From Myceligenerans salitolerans (GTDB lineage: Bacteria > Actinomycetota > Actinomycetes > Actinomycetales > Cellulomonadaceae): 64,000 bases of DNA. Position numbers and translations under genes: made by a program. Numbering within the stretch: position 1 is the first letter of the stretch; every line of letters starts with the position of its first letter. This document shows, piece by piece, positions 12,173 to 20,932 of the stretch. The notes beneath the pieces are model-generated. The model was not told where the DNA came from, made no database searches, and was given only the letters and a program-made list of their open reading frames with translations. The stretch is taken from positions 35,864-99,863 of the forward strand of contig NZ_JAFMPK010000024.1 of NCBI RefSeq assembly GCF_017349295.1, given 5' to 3'.

Positions 12173-12886
12173 CCCGTTCCATCTCCCTCGCAGAACCGTG
12201 GTCCGTACGTGCCAGAGCCTACGCGAGGTCACTGACGTTGACGACGGGGAGAGTCGACGTCCCGGGGTCCTTGCCGGTCGACGGTCTTAGCACTAATGTT
12301 CGAACCGTCGCTTCGGGCCGAACAGCCTGATGAAGGCGTGCTCATTCCCCTCCTGAGAAATCAGTAGTCGTCGTAGTAGGGGTTGTGGATACTGGGGATA
12401 ACCGCCGTTTCCGCACTTCAGGGCTAGTTTCCGGGTGTGGACAGCCTGTGGGTGCAGCTGTGGGAAAACTAGGGGCACATGTGGACCGCGGATTTTTGCC
12501 CACAGGCCGTCCCCAGTTCAGGGTCTGTTGCCCACAGGTTTTGCGCGGTTGTCCACATGTCTTCCACAGCTCCATCCACAGCCGGGTTCCGGCGCCTAGT
12601 GCCGCGAACCGTGGTTATCCACAGAACTTGTCCACACCCCTGGGGACAAAGGCGAAGTGGGGCAGAATCCTGCGGCTCCAGATGTGCACAAACCTGTGGA
12701 GACCGCGTCGCTGACCGGGGCCAAAGTTATCCACACCTGAATCCACAGCCCTGTGGAGATGTGGACCGCGCCATTTGACTGCTGTATCGACGCAGGCCAC
12801 GGGCCGTACACAGGGCTGTGCACGGCCGTACGAGGTGGGGCGACGCGGAAGGCCACGACAAGTGCCCGGGGACAGCAGATCGACTG
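12173..12886. other. oriC: Chromosomal replication origin (oriC), dnaA-dnaN gap
   Basis: This 714-base gap contains no gene but many DnaA boxes. Exact boxes are TTGTCCACA at 12549-12557 and 12628-12636, and TTATCCACA at 12615-12623 and 12727-12735. Near matches include TTGTGGATA at 12383-12391, TTGCCCACA at 12496-12504 and 12528-12536, CCATCCACA at 12572-12580, TGTGGACAG at 12436-12444 and TGTGGAGAC at 12695-12703. Boxes occur in both orientations and are spaced over about 400 bases. The dnaA-dnaN gap is the standard actinobacterial origin. The unwinding element was not identified with confidence; 12349-12392 is locally less GC-rich. Confidence 0.93.
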
Positions 12887-14323
12887 TCAGGAGACGCGAT
12901 GCTGCTGTTTGATCCGTGCGGTGAGTTCGGTGACCTGGTTGTAGGTGGATCGACGCTCGGCCATCTGCCCGGCGATCTTCTTGTTCGCATGCATGACGGT
13001 CGTGTGGTCCCGGCCACCGAACTGCTGGCCGATCTTCGGCAGAGAGAGCTCCGTGAGCTCGCGGCAGAGATACATGGCGATCTGACGTGCTGTGACAAGT
13101 ACGCGGGAACGCGAGGTCCCGCACAGGTCCTCGATGGGTAGCCCGAAGTACGCCGCGGTCTGTGCGATCACCACGGCCGGCGTGATCTCCGCGGTGTCGT
13201 CGTCGTCCGTGATGAGGTCCTTCAGGACGATCTCGGCGAGTGTCAGGTCGACCGACTGCCGGTTGAGGTTGGCGAACGCGGTGACACGGATCAGGGCCCC
13301 CTCGAGTTCGCGGATGTTCGTAGAGATTCGCGAGCCGATGTAGGAGAGCACCTCGTCGGGGACGTCGAGGTGCTCGGATGCCGCCTTCTTGCGGAGGATC
13401 GCGATCCGGGTCTCGAGGTCGGGCGGCTGCACATCGGTGATCAAGCCCCACTCGAAGCGCGAGCGGAGTCGATCCTCGAAGCCGCTGAGCTGCTTGGGGG
13501 GGACGTCCGACGTGATGACGACCTGCTTGTTCGCGTTGTGCAGGGCGTTGAACGTGTGGAAGAACTCCTCCATCGTCTGTTCCTTGCCCTGCAGGAACTG
13601 GATGTCGTCGATCAGGAGCACGTCGACGTCGCGGTACCGGCGCTGGAACGAACCAGCCTTGCCCTCGCCGATGCTGTTGATGAAGTCGTTGGTGAACTCC
13701 TCAGAGTTCACGTACCGCACGCGGATGTGCGGGTAGAGGTTGTGGACGTAGTGCCCGATGGCATGAAGCAGGTGGGTCTTGCCCAGTCCGGAGTCCCCGT
13801 AGATGAAGAGGGGGTTGTAGGCCTTCGCCGGCGCCTCCGCGACCGCGACCGCGGCGGCGTGCGCGAAGCGGTTGGACGATCCGATGACGAAGGTCTCGAA
13901 GATGTACTTCGGGTTGAGGCGGGTCTGTTCCCCGGTGGGCTTCGGCGCGGGCTGCGGAGCGACGGGCATCTGAGCCTCGGCAGGCTCGGGTGCGTCATCG
14001 GTGAGGCTGGTCGGGGCATGGGAGATCTGCGAGGGGCCGGCGAGCGACGAACTGCTCAGCTCCGGATCCACGGTGATGCCGAAGCGCACGTCCCGTCCCA
14101 GCACCTCGGAGACGGCAGAGGACAGCTCGTCACGGACTGCGGTCTCCAGGTAGGTGCGGGTCTGTTCGTGAGGAACAGCGACGAACACCATGTCGTGGAC
14201 CACCGCCATCGGCTTCGCGAGCCGGATGAACGCGAGCTGCCGCGGGCTCATGTCCGGACGGGCCTCGAGCGTGGTCAGCACTTTTGCCCAGACATCGGCG
14301 AGGTTGTCGTCCGGGTCGGCCAC
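12887..14323 (-). CDS. dnaA: Chromosomal replication initiator DnaA
   Basis: A 478-residue DnaA. Domain I (residues 1-90) begins [19 protein letters not shown], a variable linker spans about 90-160, and the AAA+ domain has Walker [12 protein letters not shown] and Walker [11 protein letters not shown]. The C-terminal DNA-binding domain contains the signature [15 protein letters not shown] that reads DnaA boxes. The GTG at 14323 has AGGAAAG just upstream and gives the usual length; 39 more codons are open upstream but unsupported. The upstream gap contains further DnaA boxes, consistent with autoregulation. Confidence 0.98.
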   Translation of the reverse strand: MADPDDNLADVWAKVLTTLEARPDMSPRQLAFIRLAKPMAVVHDMVFVAVPHEQTRTYLETAVRDELSSAVSEVLGRDVRFGITVDPELSSSSLAGPSQISHAPTSLTDDAPEPAEAQMPVAPQPAPKPTGEQTRLNPKYIFETFVIGSSNRFAHAAAVAVAEAPAKAYNPLFIYGDSGLGKTHLLHAIGHYVHNLYPHIRVRYVNSEEFTNDFINSIGEGKAGSFQRRYRDVDVLLIDDIQFLQGKEQTMEEFFHTFNALHNANKQVVITSDVPPKQLSGFEDRLRSRFEWGLITDVQPPDLETRIAILRKKAASEHLDVPDEVLSYIGSRISTNIRELEGALIRVTAFANLNRQSVDLTLAEIVLKDLITDDDDTAEITPAVVIAQTAAYFGLPIEDLCGTSRSRVLVTARQIAMYLCRELTELSLPKIGQQFGGRDHTTVMHANKKIAGQMAERRSTYNQVTELTARIKQQHRVS

Positions 14324-14800
14324 GGTCTTTCCTAACGGGTCGGGTCGCGCGAGGGGTGCGGGACTATCGCTGAACCTGGGCTGGGGAGCCCGTCCGCTCG
14401 ATCTCATCTCGTAGCGTGGGGGACTCCTGGAGTCTGCCATGATGAGGCACCGTCCACACGGTTGTCCACAGGTTGTGGATACTGTGGACGGCCGTTATGA
14501 GGGAGGCCCGACGAACCCTCCCGCGCCCTGTGACGTCCCGTGTGGCCAGGACGACACCGTGCAACGCCCGCCGCGTTTGACCGGAGGGCGCAGGGAAGCG
14601 TAACGTCAGACAGCCGTTCCAGGTACTTTCGCGCGCCCGCTGCCGGTGATCCGCCGGGCTGCGCGGCCGGGCCCGGGTCGGCAGCCCGGACGATCTCGCG
14701 ATCGGTCGGACGAACGAACCCTGCATCGGCACTCGCCCCTGCATCGACTTGTTTCGTCGAGGACAGGTTGTGCCCTTCCCGACGTCTTCAGGAGTACCTC
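14324..14800. promoter_or_regulatory. dnaA-rpmH divergent control region with DnaA boxes
   Basis: The 477-base gap between divergent dnaA and rpmH carries a tight DnaA-box cluster at about 14449-14491: exact TTGTCCACA at 14462-14470, TGTGGATAC at 14474-14482 and TGTGGACGG at 14483-14491, with a partial box just before. This could serve both DnaA autoregulation and the origin. The remaining 300 bases show no gene; the rpmH promoter is presumably here but was not pinned down. Confidence 0.75.
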
Positions 14801-14938
14801 GTGAGCAAGCGGACCTTCCAGCCGAACAACCGCCGTCGTGCCAAGACGCACGGTTTCCGTCTGCGCATGCGGACCCGCGCGGGCCGCGCGATCCTCGCCA
14901 ACCGGCGCGCCAAGGGCCGCGCCAAGCTCTCCGCCTGA
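14801..14938 (+). CDS. rpmH: 50S ribosomal protein L34
   Basis: A 45-residue L34, a basic protein of the large ribosomal subunit. It begins [19 protein letters not shown] and ends GRAKLSA, nearly identical to the family pattern. The GTG start has AGGAG six bases upstream. It leads the rpmH-rnpA-yidD-yidC-jag-rsmG series on the plus strand. Confidence 0.98.
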   Translation: MSKRTFQPNNRRRAKTHGFRLRMRTRAGRAILANRRAKGRAKLSA

Positions 14939-14940
14939 TC

Positions 14941-15408
14941 GTGCTGCCAGCGGCGCACCGACTGCGCCGTTCCGTCGACTTCGAACGGACGGTGCGCCGC
15001 GGCACGCGTGCGGGACGACCGACCTTGGTGGTTCACCTCCTCGCCGACTCCGGTGGAAGCGGTGAGAACCCGCCGCAGGTCGGTCTTGTGGTTTCCAAGG
15101 CGGTCGGCAACGCCGTTCACCGCAATCGGGTCAAGCGGCGGATCCGTGCGTCGGCTGCGGGGCGCGTCGGCGAACTGCCACGCGGAACCCGCCTGGTGGT
15201 GCGGGCGCTGCCGCCGTCGGCCACCGCCTCGTACGCCGACCTCGATGCCGACCTCGGCGCGTGCCTCAGCCGCGCGGTGCGGAAGGTCGCACGGGGAACC
15301 GATGGTGCCGGAAAGCCGTTGCTTCGGATGACGGCCGGATCGGTCGGCCGGACGCGTGGTCCGGCGACGGAGCCGACGAATTCCACGAACGGCGGAACGA
15401 GAGCATGA
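14941..15408 (+). CDS. rnpA: Ribonuclease P protein component
   Basis: A 155-residue protein subunit of RNase P, which assists the RNA subunit in trimming tRNA 5' ends. It begins [20 protein letters not shown] and carries the RNR core in [15 protein letters not shown]. The GTG start lies two bases after the rpmH stop and has no clear ribosome site of its own, so it is probably translated by coupling. The last 30 residues are a variable tail. Confidence 0.96.
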   Translation: MLPAAHRLRRSVDFERTVRRGTRAGRPTLVVHLLADSGGSGENPPQVGLVVSKAVGNAVHRNRVKRRIRASAAGRVGELPRGTRLVVRALPPSATASYADLDADLGACLSRAVRKVARGTDGAGKPLLRMTAGSVGRTRGPATEPTNSTNGGTRA

Positions 15409-15755
15409 CCTCCTGGACCGATGGCTTCAGGCTCGCGGCACTCCGCCCCGAGTCGTCAGGCGGTCGTCTCGGGGACATTCCGGTCATCGTACTGGTCGGG
15501 ATGATCCGTGTGTATCAGGCCTTCATCTCCCCGATGAGTGGCCCGACCTGCAAGTACTACCCTTCATGCTCGCGGTACGCGGTGATCGCGCTGCGCCGTC
15601 ACGGCGCTCTCCGCGGGCTCGGTCTCGCGCTCTGGCGTTTGCTCCGCTGCAATCCGTGGAGTCTGGGCGGCGTCGACGATGTCCCCCCTGCGCGCGACCG
15701 CCGTCGCCGGACACCGGATGACGACGTCGCACACGCCGCGCAGCACAGGCACTGA
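15405..15755 (+). CDS. yidD: Membrane protein insertion efficiency factor YidD
   Basis: A 116-residue YidD, a small membrane-associated factor that helps insertion of membrane proteins. The family core [20 protein letters not shown] followed by SCSRYA and LRCNPW is intact, with its conserved cysteines. The start ATG overlaps the rnpA stop (ATGA). The C-terminal 30 residues are polar and variable. Confidence 0.95.
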   Translation: MTSWTDGFRLAALRPESSGGRLGDIPVIVLVGMIRVYQAFISPMSGPTCKYYPSCSRYAVIALRRHGALRGLGLALWRLLRCNPWSLGGVDDVPPARDRRRRTPDDDVAHAAQHRH

Positions 15756-15873
15756 GCCGTGCCGGTGCCGTCGCGACCATGCACGTCGAGTGTTGACGGT
15801 CGTGGTGCGTGCTCGCCGGGAAGCGGCCCCGGCATCCCGACTTCCGCAACAAAATCAGGAGTGACTGAGACCG

Positions 15874-17046
15874 ATGGGTGACTTTTTCCTCTGGGTCTGG
15901 CTGAAGCAAGGCGTGTCCTGGATCATGGTCGGCTCGCACGAGCTGTTCACGTTCCTCGGACTGCCCGACGGCCCAGGCATCGCGTGGGTACTGGCGATCG
16001 TGATGCTGGTGATCGTGATGCGTATCCTGCTGATCCCGCTGTTCTTCAGGCAGATCAAGGCGTCGCGTGGGATGCAGCTGATGCAGCCGGAGCTGCAGGC
16101 CGTGCAGAAGAAGTACAAGGGCAAGACCGATCCCGCGTCACGTGAGGCCATGACCCGCGAGACGATGGAGCTGTACCGGAAGCACGGGACCAACCCGTTC
16201 GCATCCTGTATGCCGCTGCTGCTGCAGTCCCCGATCTTCTTCGCGCTGTTCAGCGTGCTCAACGGGCTGGAGTCGATCGCCGCCGGTGAGGCCGACCCGC
16301 TCACCCCGATCACCCAGGAAGTCGCGTCCGACATCGAACAGTCGACGCTGTTCGGTGCCCACCTGTCCGACATCTTCATGCAGGACTCGTCGGTCACCGC
16401 GAAGATCGTCATCGCCGCGCTGATCATCGCGATGTCGGCCACCACGTTCTTCACGCAGCGTCAGCTCACCATGAAGAACATGCCGCCAGCGGCCCTTGAG
16501 GGCCCGATGGCACAGACCCAGAAGATCATGCTGTACATGCTGCCGGTGATCTTCATGATCTCGGGCGTGAACTTCCCGGTCGGTGTCCTGATCTACTGGA
16601 CGGTCACGAACCTGTGGTCGATGGGCCAGCAGTACTACACGATCAAGCGCATGCCGGCTCCCGGATCCCGTGCCGAGAAGGAGATGCAGGAGCGAAAGGC
16701 GCGCAAGGCCAAGGAGAGGGCGCTCAAGCGCGGCGAACCGGTTCCCGAAGAGGTCGTCGAGGTGCTCGAGCCGAAGCCGCGTGGTCAGCGGGTCCAGCCC
16801 AAGCGCAAGGACCGCCGCAAGGGCGCGCCACGTCAGCCGGTCGCGACCGCACAGGCGGCGCCGTCGGACAAGACGCCGGACCACGAGGGGCCCTCGGATG
16901 CGGCCGTGACCTCCTCGGACTCCGCTGCGGCGCCGGGCACGACGACAGCCGGAGAGTCCCGGAACGGGACGCCGGCCGGGAGCAAGGGCAAGGCGAAGAC
17001 GAGGCCGGCCGGCGGTTCACCGGCCGGCAAGCGGAAGAAGAAGTAG
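15874..17046 (+). CDS. yidC: Membrane protein insertase YidC
   Basis: A 390-residue YidC/Oxa1 insertase in the cytoplasmic membrane, which inserts and folds membrane proteins with or without Sec. It has the gram-positive-type layout of five helices, beginning with WIMVGSHELFTFLG, and the positively charged RQIKASRGMQLMQPE loop after the second helix. The conserved arginine in VMRILLIPLFFRQ fits the hydrophilic groove. A basic, low-complexity tail of about 110 residues follows the last helix (near 265) and probably contacts the ribosome. AGGAG lies 12 bases before the ATG. Confidence 0.96.
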   Translation: MGDFFLWVWLKQGVSWIMVGSHELFTFLGLPDGPGIAWVLAIVMLVIVMRILLIPLFFRQIKASRGMQLMQPELQAVQKKYKGKTDPASREAMTRETMELYRKHGTNPFASCMPLLLQSPIFFALFSVLNGLESIAAGEADPLTPITQEVASDIEQSTLFGAHLSDIFMQDSSVTAKIVIAALIIAMSATTFFTQRQLTMKNMPPAALEGPMAQTQKIMLYMLPVIFMISGVNFPVGVLIYWTVTNLWSMGQQYYTIKRMPAPGSRAEKEMQERKARKAKERALKRGEPVPEEVVEVLEPKPRGQRVQPKRKDRRKGAPRQPVATAQAAPSDKTPDHEGPSDAAVTSSDSAAAPGTTTAGESRNGTPAGSKGKAKTRPAGGSPAGKRKKK

Positions 17047-17056
17047 GAGGAGCGCG

Positions 17057-17653
17057 ATGAGCGAGTCCACAGCCGGCACGCCGGAGACCGACGACCGCAC
17101 CGCCCGCCTCGAGGAAGAAGGCGAGATCGCGGCCGACTACCTGGAGGAACTGCTCGACATCGCCGATCTCGACGGCGACATCGATCTGGACATTCGGTTC
17201 GGTCGCGCAGCCGTGGAGGTGCTTTCCGAAGACGGCGGGGACGAACTGGATCGTCTGGTCGGACGTGATGGCGAGGTGCTCGACGCGCTGCAGGAGCTGA
17301 CTCGGCTCGCGGTTCAGGTCAAGACGGGAGAGCGCTCGCGGCTCATGCTCGACGTGGCCGGGTACCGCGCGGCGCGGCGCGCGGAACTGACGAAGCTCGG
17401 TGAGTCGGCCGTTGCCGAGGTGCGGGAGACCGGGCGCAGGGTGGCGCTCGAGCCGCTGAACGCGTTCGAGCGGAAGGTGGTGCACGACGTCGTCGCAGCC
17501 GCCGGCCTCGTGAGCGATTCGGAGGGGGAGGAGCCGCGTCGGTACGTCGTGATCCACCCGGCGACGGAGGATGTGCACGGAACGGAAGGCCAACACGTTC
17601 CGGACCAGGACGCCACGGGCGGGCGCGTCAGGACGCCGGAGGCGGCAGAATAG
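17057..17653 (+). CDS. jag: Jag/KhpB-type RNA-binding protein
   Basis: A 198-residue protein with a KH domain (about 25-100, with the GRDGEVLDALQELTRLAV loop) and an R3H domain (about 105-170, including LEPLNAFERKVVHDVV). Jag (KhpB, EloR) proteins bind RNA and affect cell elongation in firmicutes; here the role is inferred from family and position after yidC. It starts 10 bases after yidC with a strong GGAGGAG site, so it is likely in the same transcript. Confidence 0.93.
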   Translation: MSESTAGTPETDDRTARLEEEGEIAADYLEELLDIADLDGDIDLDIRFGRAAVEVLSEDGGDELDRLVGRDGEVLDALQELTRLAVQVKTGERSRLMLDVAGYRAARRAELTKLGESAVAEVRETGRRVALEPLNAFERKVVHDVVAAAGLVSDSEGEEPRRYVVIHPATEDVHGTEGQHVPDQDATGGRVRTPEAAE

Positions 17654-17680
17654 CCCAGCGCCGGCGGGTGAGCGACCGGG

Positions 17681-17738
17681 CGACGAGATGGCTGAGGGCC
17701 GGTGCGGTGTTCCGCACCGGCCCTCAGCCATCTCGTCG
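17681..17738. repeat. Perfect 27-bp inverted repeat between jag and rsmG
   Basis: Arms 17681-17707 and 17712-17738 pair perfectly around a TGTT loop. The hairpin begins 27 bases after the jag stop and ends 51 bases before rsmG. It lacks a U-tract on the plus strand. It may be a strong terminator or attenuator separating the two genes, or a processing signal. Confidence 0.9.
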
Positions 17739-17789
17739 AACGCGGCAGTCTTGAGGGTGGCAGAGAGCGGGCGTACGGGAGGATGAGTC

Positions 17790-18464
17790 ATGGAGACTGA
17801 GGGCGTGGAGAACAGGCACGAACAGATACTGGATGCGGACACGCTGGGCAGAAGTGAGGCAGTGCGGGAGTACTTCGGCACGCGGTACGAGAAGGTGAGT
17901 GCGTACGCCCGGATGTTGATGGAGCAAGGGGAACTGCGCGGACTGATCGGGCCACGCGAGGTCCCGCGCTTGTGGGAGCGTCACATCTTGAACTCGGCCG
18001 CGGTGGTTCCGTACCTCACGAATGCTCGTTCGGTCGCGGACGTCGGTTCGGGTGCCGGTCTGCCAGGCGTGATCGTCGCGGTCATGCGTCCGGATGCCGA
18101 GGTGTTCCTCGTGGAGCCGATGGAGCGACGCACTGCGTGGCTCCATGAGGTCGTGCAGGAGCTCGATCTATCCAATGCGGTGGTGAAGCGTGGGCGTGCC
18201 GAGGACTATGACGGGGCGTTCGAGGTCGATGCGGTGACGTCGCGGGCGGTGGGGGCGCTGTCCAAGCTGGTTCGGGTCTCGATGCCGTTGGTGAGCGTAG
18301 GTGGCGAGCTCGTGGTGCTCAAGGGTCGCAATGTGCGGGAAGAGTTCGACGCGGCGCGCAAGGTGCTGCGGAAGTTCGGCGCGGGGGAGCCGGAGGTCCT
18401 GCCAGGTGAGACCGTGGAAGGCGTCGAGGCGACGACAGTGGTGCGGGCCGTGCGACGCCGGTAG
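17790..18464 (+). CDS. rsmG: 16S rRNA m7G527 methyltransferase RsmG
   Basis: A 224-residue RsmG (GidB), which methylates N7 of G527 in 16S rRNA using S-adenosylmethionine. The SAM motif VADVGSGAGLPGVIVA is at about 75-90, and the catalytic-region pattern SRAVGALSKLVR follows. The ATG has GGGAGG eight bases upstream. Two parS sites follow its stop codon before parA. Confidence 0.96.
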   Translation: METEGVENRHEQILDADTLGRSEAVREYFGTRYEKVSAYARMLMEQGELRGLIGPREVPRLWERHILNSAAVVPYLTNARSVADVGSGAGLPGVIVAVMRPDAEVFLVEPMERRTAWLHEVVQELDLSNAVVKRGRAEDYDGAFEVDAVTSRAVGALSKLVRVSMPLVSVGGELVVLKGRNVREEFDAARKVLRKFGAGEPEVLPGETVEGVEATTVVRAVRRR

Positions 18465-18470
18465 CGAACG

Positions 18471-18523
18471 GTTTCACGTGAAACAAGGATCGAGGGACGC
18501 CGGTCGACTGTTCCACGTGAAAC
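18471..18523. promoter_or_regulatory. Two parS sites upstream of parA
   Basis: GTTTCACGTGAAAC (18471-18484, exact core) and GTTCCACGTGAAAC (18510-18523, one substitution) lie in the gap between rsmG and parA. parS is the ParB-binding centromere. Sites here could also let ParB affect parA transcription. Confidence 0.92.
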
Positions 18524-18592
18524 GGGAGGCGCGTTATCGGCCTTCCTCGGTGTCGGCGTTTCGGCGATGCCGACTGCGTCGCGCTGCTTAGC

Positions 18593-20863
18593 GTGAGCAG
18601 TGTGCTCTCGCTCTGGGGATGGCTGAAGAGACGGTTCGGTCGTGAACGGACTGAGCGCGCCTCCGAACAGGCAGGGGCGGAAGGGATCCGGGCCGACCGG
18701 CCGACGGCGGTCCGGGCACAGGAGCCGGGTAAGCCGGCCAATGGGGGCGGAGCCTCTGAGGTGCGCCAAGCAGCTCAGACCAAAACAGGGGGGAGTGACG
18801 ACGCGGCGATGTCGGACCGAGTGACGTCAACGGAGAACACTGAAGCACCCGAAGGTGCCGAACACATAGCGGGCACTCGGGACGTCGAGAGGTGGGTGGT
18901 GGCAGAGGCGCCGGCAGCCGAGTTCGCTCCGCAGGCGGCGTCATTTGTCGACTTCGAGGCCCCCCGGGGGACTGTCGGAGAGTTGACGACGGACCCATCG
19001 TCAGCTGGCGATCATCTATCCGGTGACGGTGACGGTGACGGTGACGGTGACGGTGACGGTGACGGTGACGGTGACGGTGACGGTGACGGTGACGGTGACG
19101 GTGACGGTGACGCGGCCGGTGTTTCACGTGAAACGCTCGAGTCCCCGGCACGGATCGGCCATGTCCCTGGCCCGCCTCGGAGCCCTGAGCGGCGATCGCA
19201 CACCATCGGCCGTGGCGGATCACCGGGGTACACCAGTGATTCCGAGGGTGGCGCGGTCGAGACCATCTCGGATGGCGTGACCAGCGGCGCTCGGTCCGCC
19301 GCCGAGCCCCCGCTCTCCGTCGTCGAGGACGGAGACGAGGACGAGCGCGAGCGGAGAGCAGGCGCCTCCAGCGGTGGCCCGCGAAGGTCATCCACACAGG
19401 CTCCTGCGGCACGGCGCGTCCTGGCCGTGCTGTCGGTGGGAGCCCGATCCACGACCCTGGAGTCGGCGAGCGACCAGGAGAGCCCCCTACCAACACCGCC
19501 GCAGGCTGCGAGTTCTGAGGCCGTGCCAGACACGACGGAGCGCTTGCTCGAGGCGGGACCTGGGGGCGCCACGAATGATCCGGCCGCCACGGTGGCCGAA
19601 TCCAACCGGGCGAACATGGCTGCCGCACTTCAAGCGGCTGCCGGTGTGACCACAGTGCGGATCGGTCACGGTGGACCGGCGACTACCGTCAGCCTTGGGA
19701 CCGGCGACACGTCGGCCGATGTTGTGGAAAGTTCAGCCGAGTCCGTCCACGACACCACATCTACGGATTACAGTGTCAGCGTGACCGATCCGATCTTTGT
19801 GCAAGGGCTCCAGGCCCCAGGCGTTTCACGTGAAACGCCCGGCGCGGGGTTGCCCTCGAATCCAGAGTCCATGGACGGCGGGTACGACGGCGACGATGAG
19901 CGCCGCGAGGCTTTGATCGCGTCGGTTCCCGCCGTCGACGAGTCCACTCCACTGGCGGCGCAGCTCGCCATGGATGCGCGTCGTCGCATCGAGCTGCAGG
20001 GACGTACGTTCCCTCGTCCGTCCCGGACGCGTGTCATCACGGTGGCGAACCAGAAGGGAGGCGTCGGCAAGACGACCACCACGGTCAACTTGGCGGCCGG
20101 CCTTGCCCTGTCTGGACTGAACGTCCTTGTGATCGACAACGATCCGCAGGGCAACGCGTCAACCGCTCTCGGTATCGAGCACCGCGCGGGTACCCCGTCG
20201 GTCTACGAGATCCTGGTCGAGGACGAACTGCTCGCGAACACTGTCCAGCAGTGCCCGGATATCGACAACCTCTGGGGGGTTCCCGCGACCATCGACCTGT
20301 CCGGTTCCGAGATCGAACTCGTCTCCCTCGTTTCACGTGAAACCAGGCTGAGGAAGGCGATCGACCGGTTCCTCGCCGATCGGGAAGCGGCCGGCGAGCC
20401 GCAGATGGACTACGTGCTCGTCGACTGTCCGCCGAGCCTCGGACTCCTGACTGTCAACGCGTTCGTCGGAGGCCGGGAGGTGTTCATTCCGATCCAGTGC
20501 GAGTACTACGCACTTGAAGGTCTGAGCCAGCTGCTGAAGACGATCGACCTGATCCGGTCGCACCTCAACCCCGAGCTCCGAGTCTCCTCCATCTTGCTGA
20601 CCATGTATGACGGTCGGACGAACCTGGCGCAACAGGTTGCCGGCGAGGTGAGGGCGCACTTCCCCTCGGAGACCTTCCGAACGACGATTCCGCGGTCGGT
20701 GCGAATTTCTGAAGCCCCGAGCTACGGGCAGACCGTCATGACCTACGACGCGACGTCGACCGGCGCCCTCGCGTACCTTGAAGCGGCACGCGAACTGGCC
20801 GAGCGTGGCCAGGGTGCGTCCAGTCCGCGACGACCGGCCCCGATGCAGGAGACACGGTCCTGA
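18593..20863 (+). CDS. parA: Chromosome-partitioning ATPase ParA with long N-terminal extension
   Basis: A 756-residue frame whose last 275 residues are a normal ParA/Soj ATPase: Walker A KGGVGKTTTTVNLA near 488, DNDPQGN switch, and VDCPPSLGLLT. ParA drives segregation of ParB-parS complexes. The first 480 residues are low-complexity and acidic, with a run of Gly-Asp repeats near 144-173 and VSRET peptides where parS sites are encoded. The GTG at 18593 has no clear ribosome site, and codon use in the extension is less GC-biased. An internal start, such as ATG 19870 just before the RRIELQGRTFPRP segment common to actinobacterial ParA, is possible. Confidence 0.9.
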   Translation: MSSVLSLWGWLKRRFGRERTERASEQAGAEGIRADRPTAVRAQEPGKPANGGGASEVRQAAQTKTGGSDDAAMSDRVTSTENTEAPEGAEHIAGTRDVERWVVAEAPAAEFAPQAASFVDFEAPRGTVGELTTDPSSAGDHLSGDGDGDGDGDGDGDGDGDGDGDGDGDGDGDAAGVSRETLESPARIGHVPGPPRSPERRSHTIGRGGSPGYTSDSEGGAVETISDGVTSGARSAAEPPLSVVEDGDEDERERRAGASSGGPRRSSTQAPAARRVLAVLSVGARSTTLESASDQESPLPTPPQAASSEAVPDTTERLLEAGPGGATNDPAATVAESNRANMAAALQAAAGVTTVRIGHGGPATTVSLGTGDTSADVVESSAESVHDTTSTDYSVSVTDPIFVQGLQAPGVSRETPGAGLPSNPESMDGGYDGDDERREALIASVPAVDESTPLAAQLAMDARRRIELQGRTFPRPSRTRVITVANQKGGVGKTTTTVNLAAGLALSGLNVLVIDNDPQGNASTALGIEHRAGTPSVYEILVEDELLANTVQQCPDIDNLWGVPATIDLSGSEIELVSLVSRETRLRKAIDRFLADREAAGEPQMDYVLVDCPPSLGLLTVNAFVGGREVFIPIQCEYYALEGLSQLLKTIDLIRSHLNPELRVSSILLTMYDGRTNLAQQVAGEVRAHFPSETFRTTIPRSVRISEAPSYGQTVMTYDATSTGALAYLEAARELAERGQGASSPRRPAPMQETRS
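19022..19111 (+). repeat. 15-copy GGTGAC tandem repeat in parA
   Basis: Fifteen perfect head-to-tail copies of GGTGAC encode a Gly-Asp run in the ParA extension. Perfect copies and a 6-base unit mean the tract can change length without breaking the frame. It directly precedes the parS site at 19121. Confidence 0.97.
19121..19134. promoter_or_regulatory. parS site in parA (first)
   Basis: Exact palindromic core GTTTCACGTGAAAC inside parA. It is read as Val-Ser-Arg-Glu-Thr in the protein. Confidence 0.92.
19823..19836. promoter_or_regulatory. parS site in parA (second)
   Basis: Exact core GTTTCACGTGAAAC, again giving VSRET, shortly before the ParA ATPase domain. Confidence 0.92.
20330..20343. 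promoter_or_regulatory. parS site in parA (third)
   Basis: Exact core GTTTCACGTGAAAC within the ATPase domain, coding VSRET in ELVSLVSRETRLRKAI. Here the site coexists with conserved protein sequence. Confidence 0.92.
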
Positions 20864-20932
20864 ACGAGCTGGCGGGCGAGCGGTGAGCGTTGGCGAGGAC
20901 CGCCGGGCGGCGGCAACGAACGAGGAGATGCG

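Noticed and set aside
19022..19111. CRISPR-like array
   Set aside because: The repeat is a 6-base tandem without spacers.
19012..19617. Minus-strand frame reading the hexamer as Ser-Pro repeats
   Set aside because: An opposite-strand shadow of the parA frame; the ParA ATPase continues in the plus frame.
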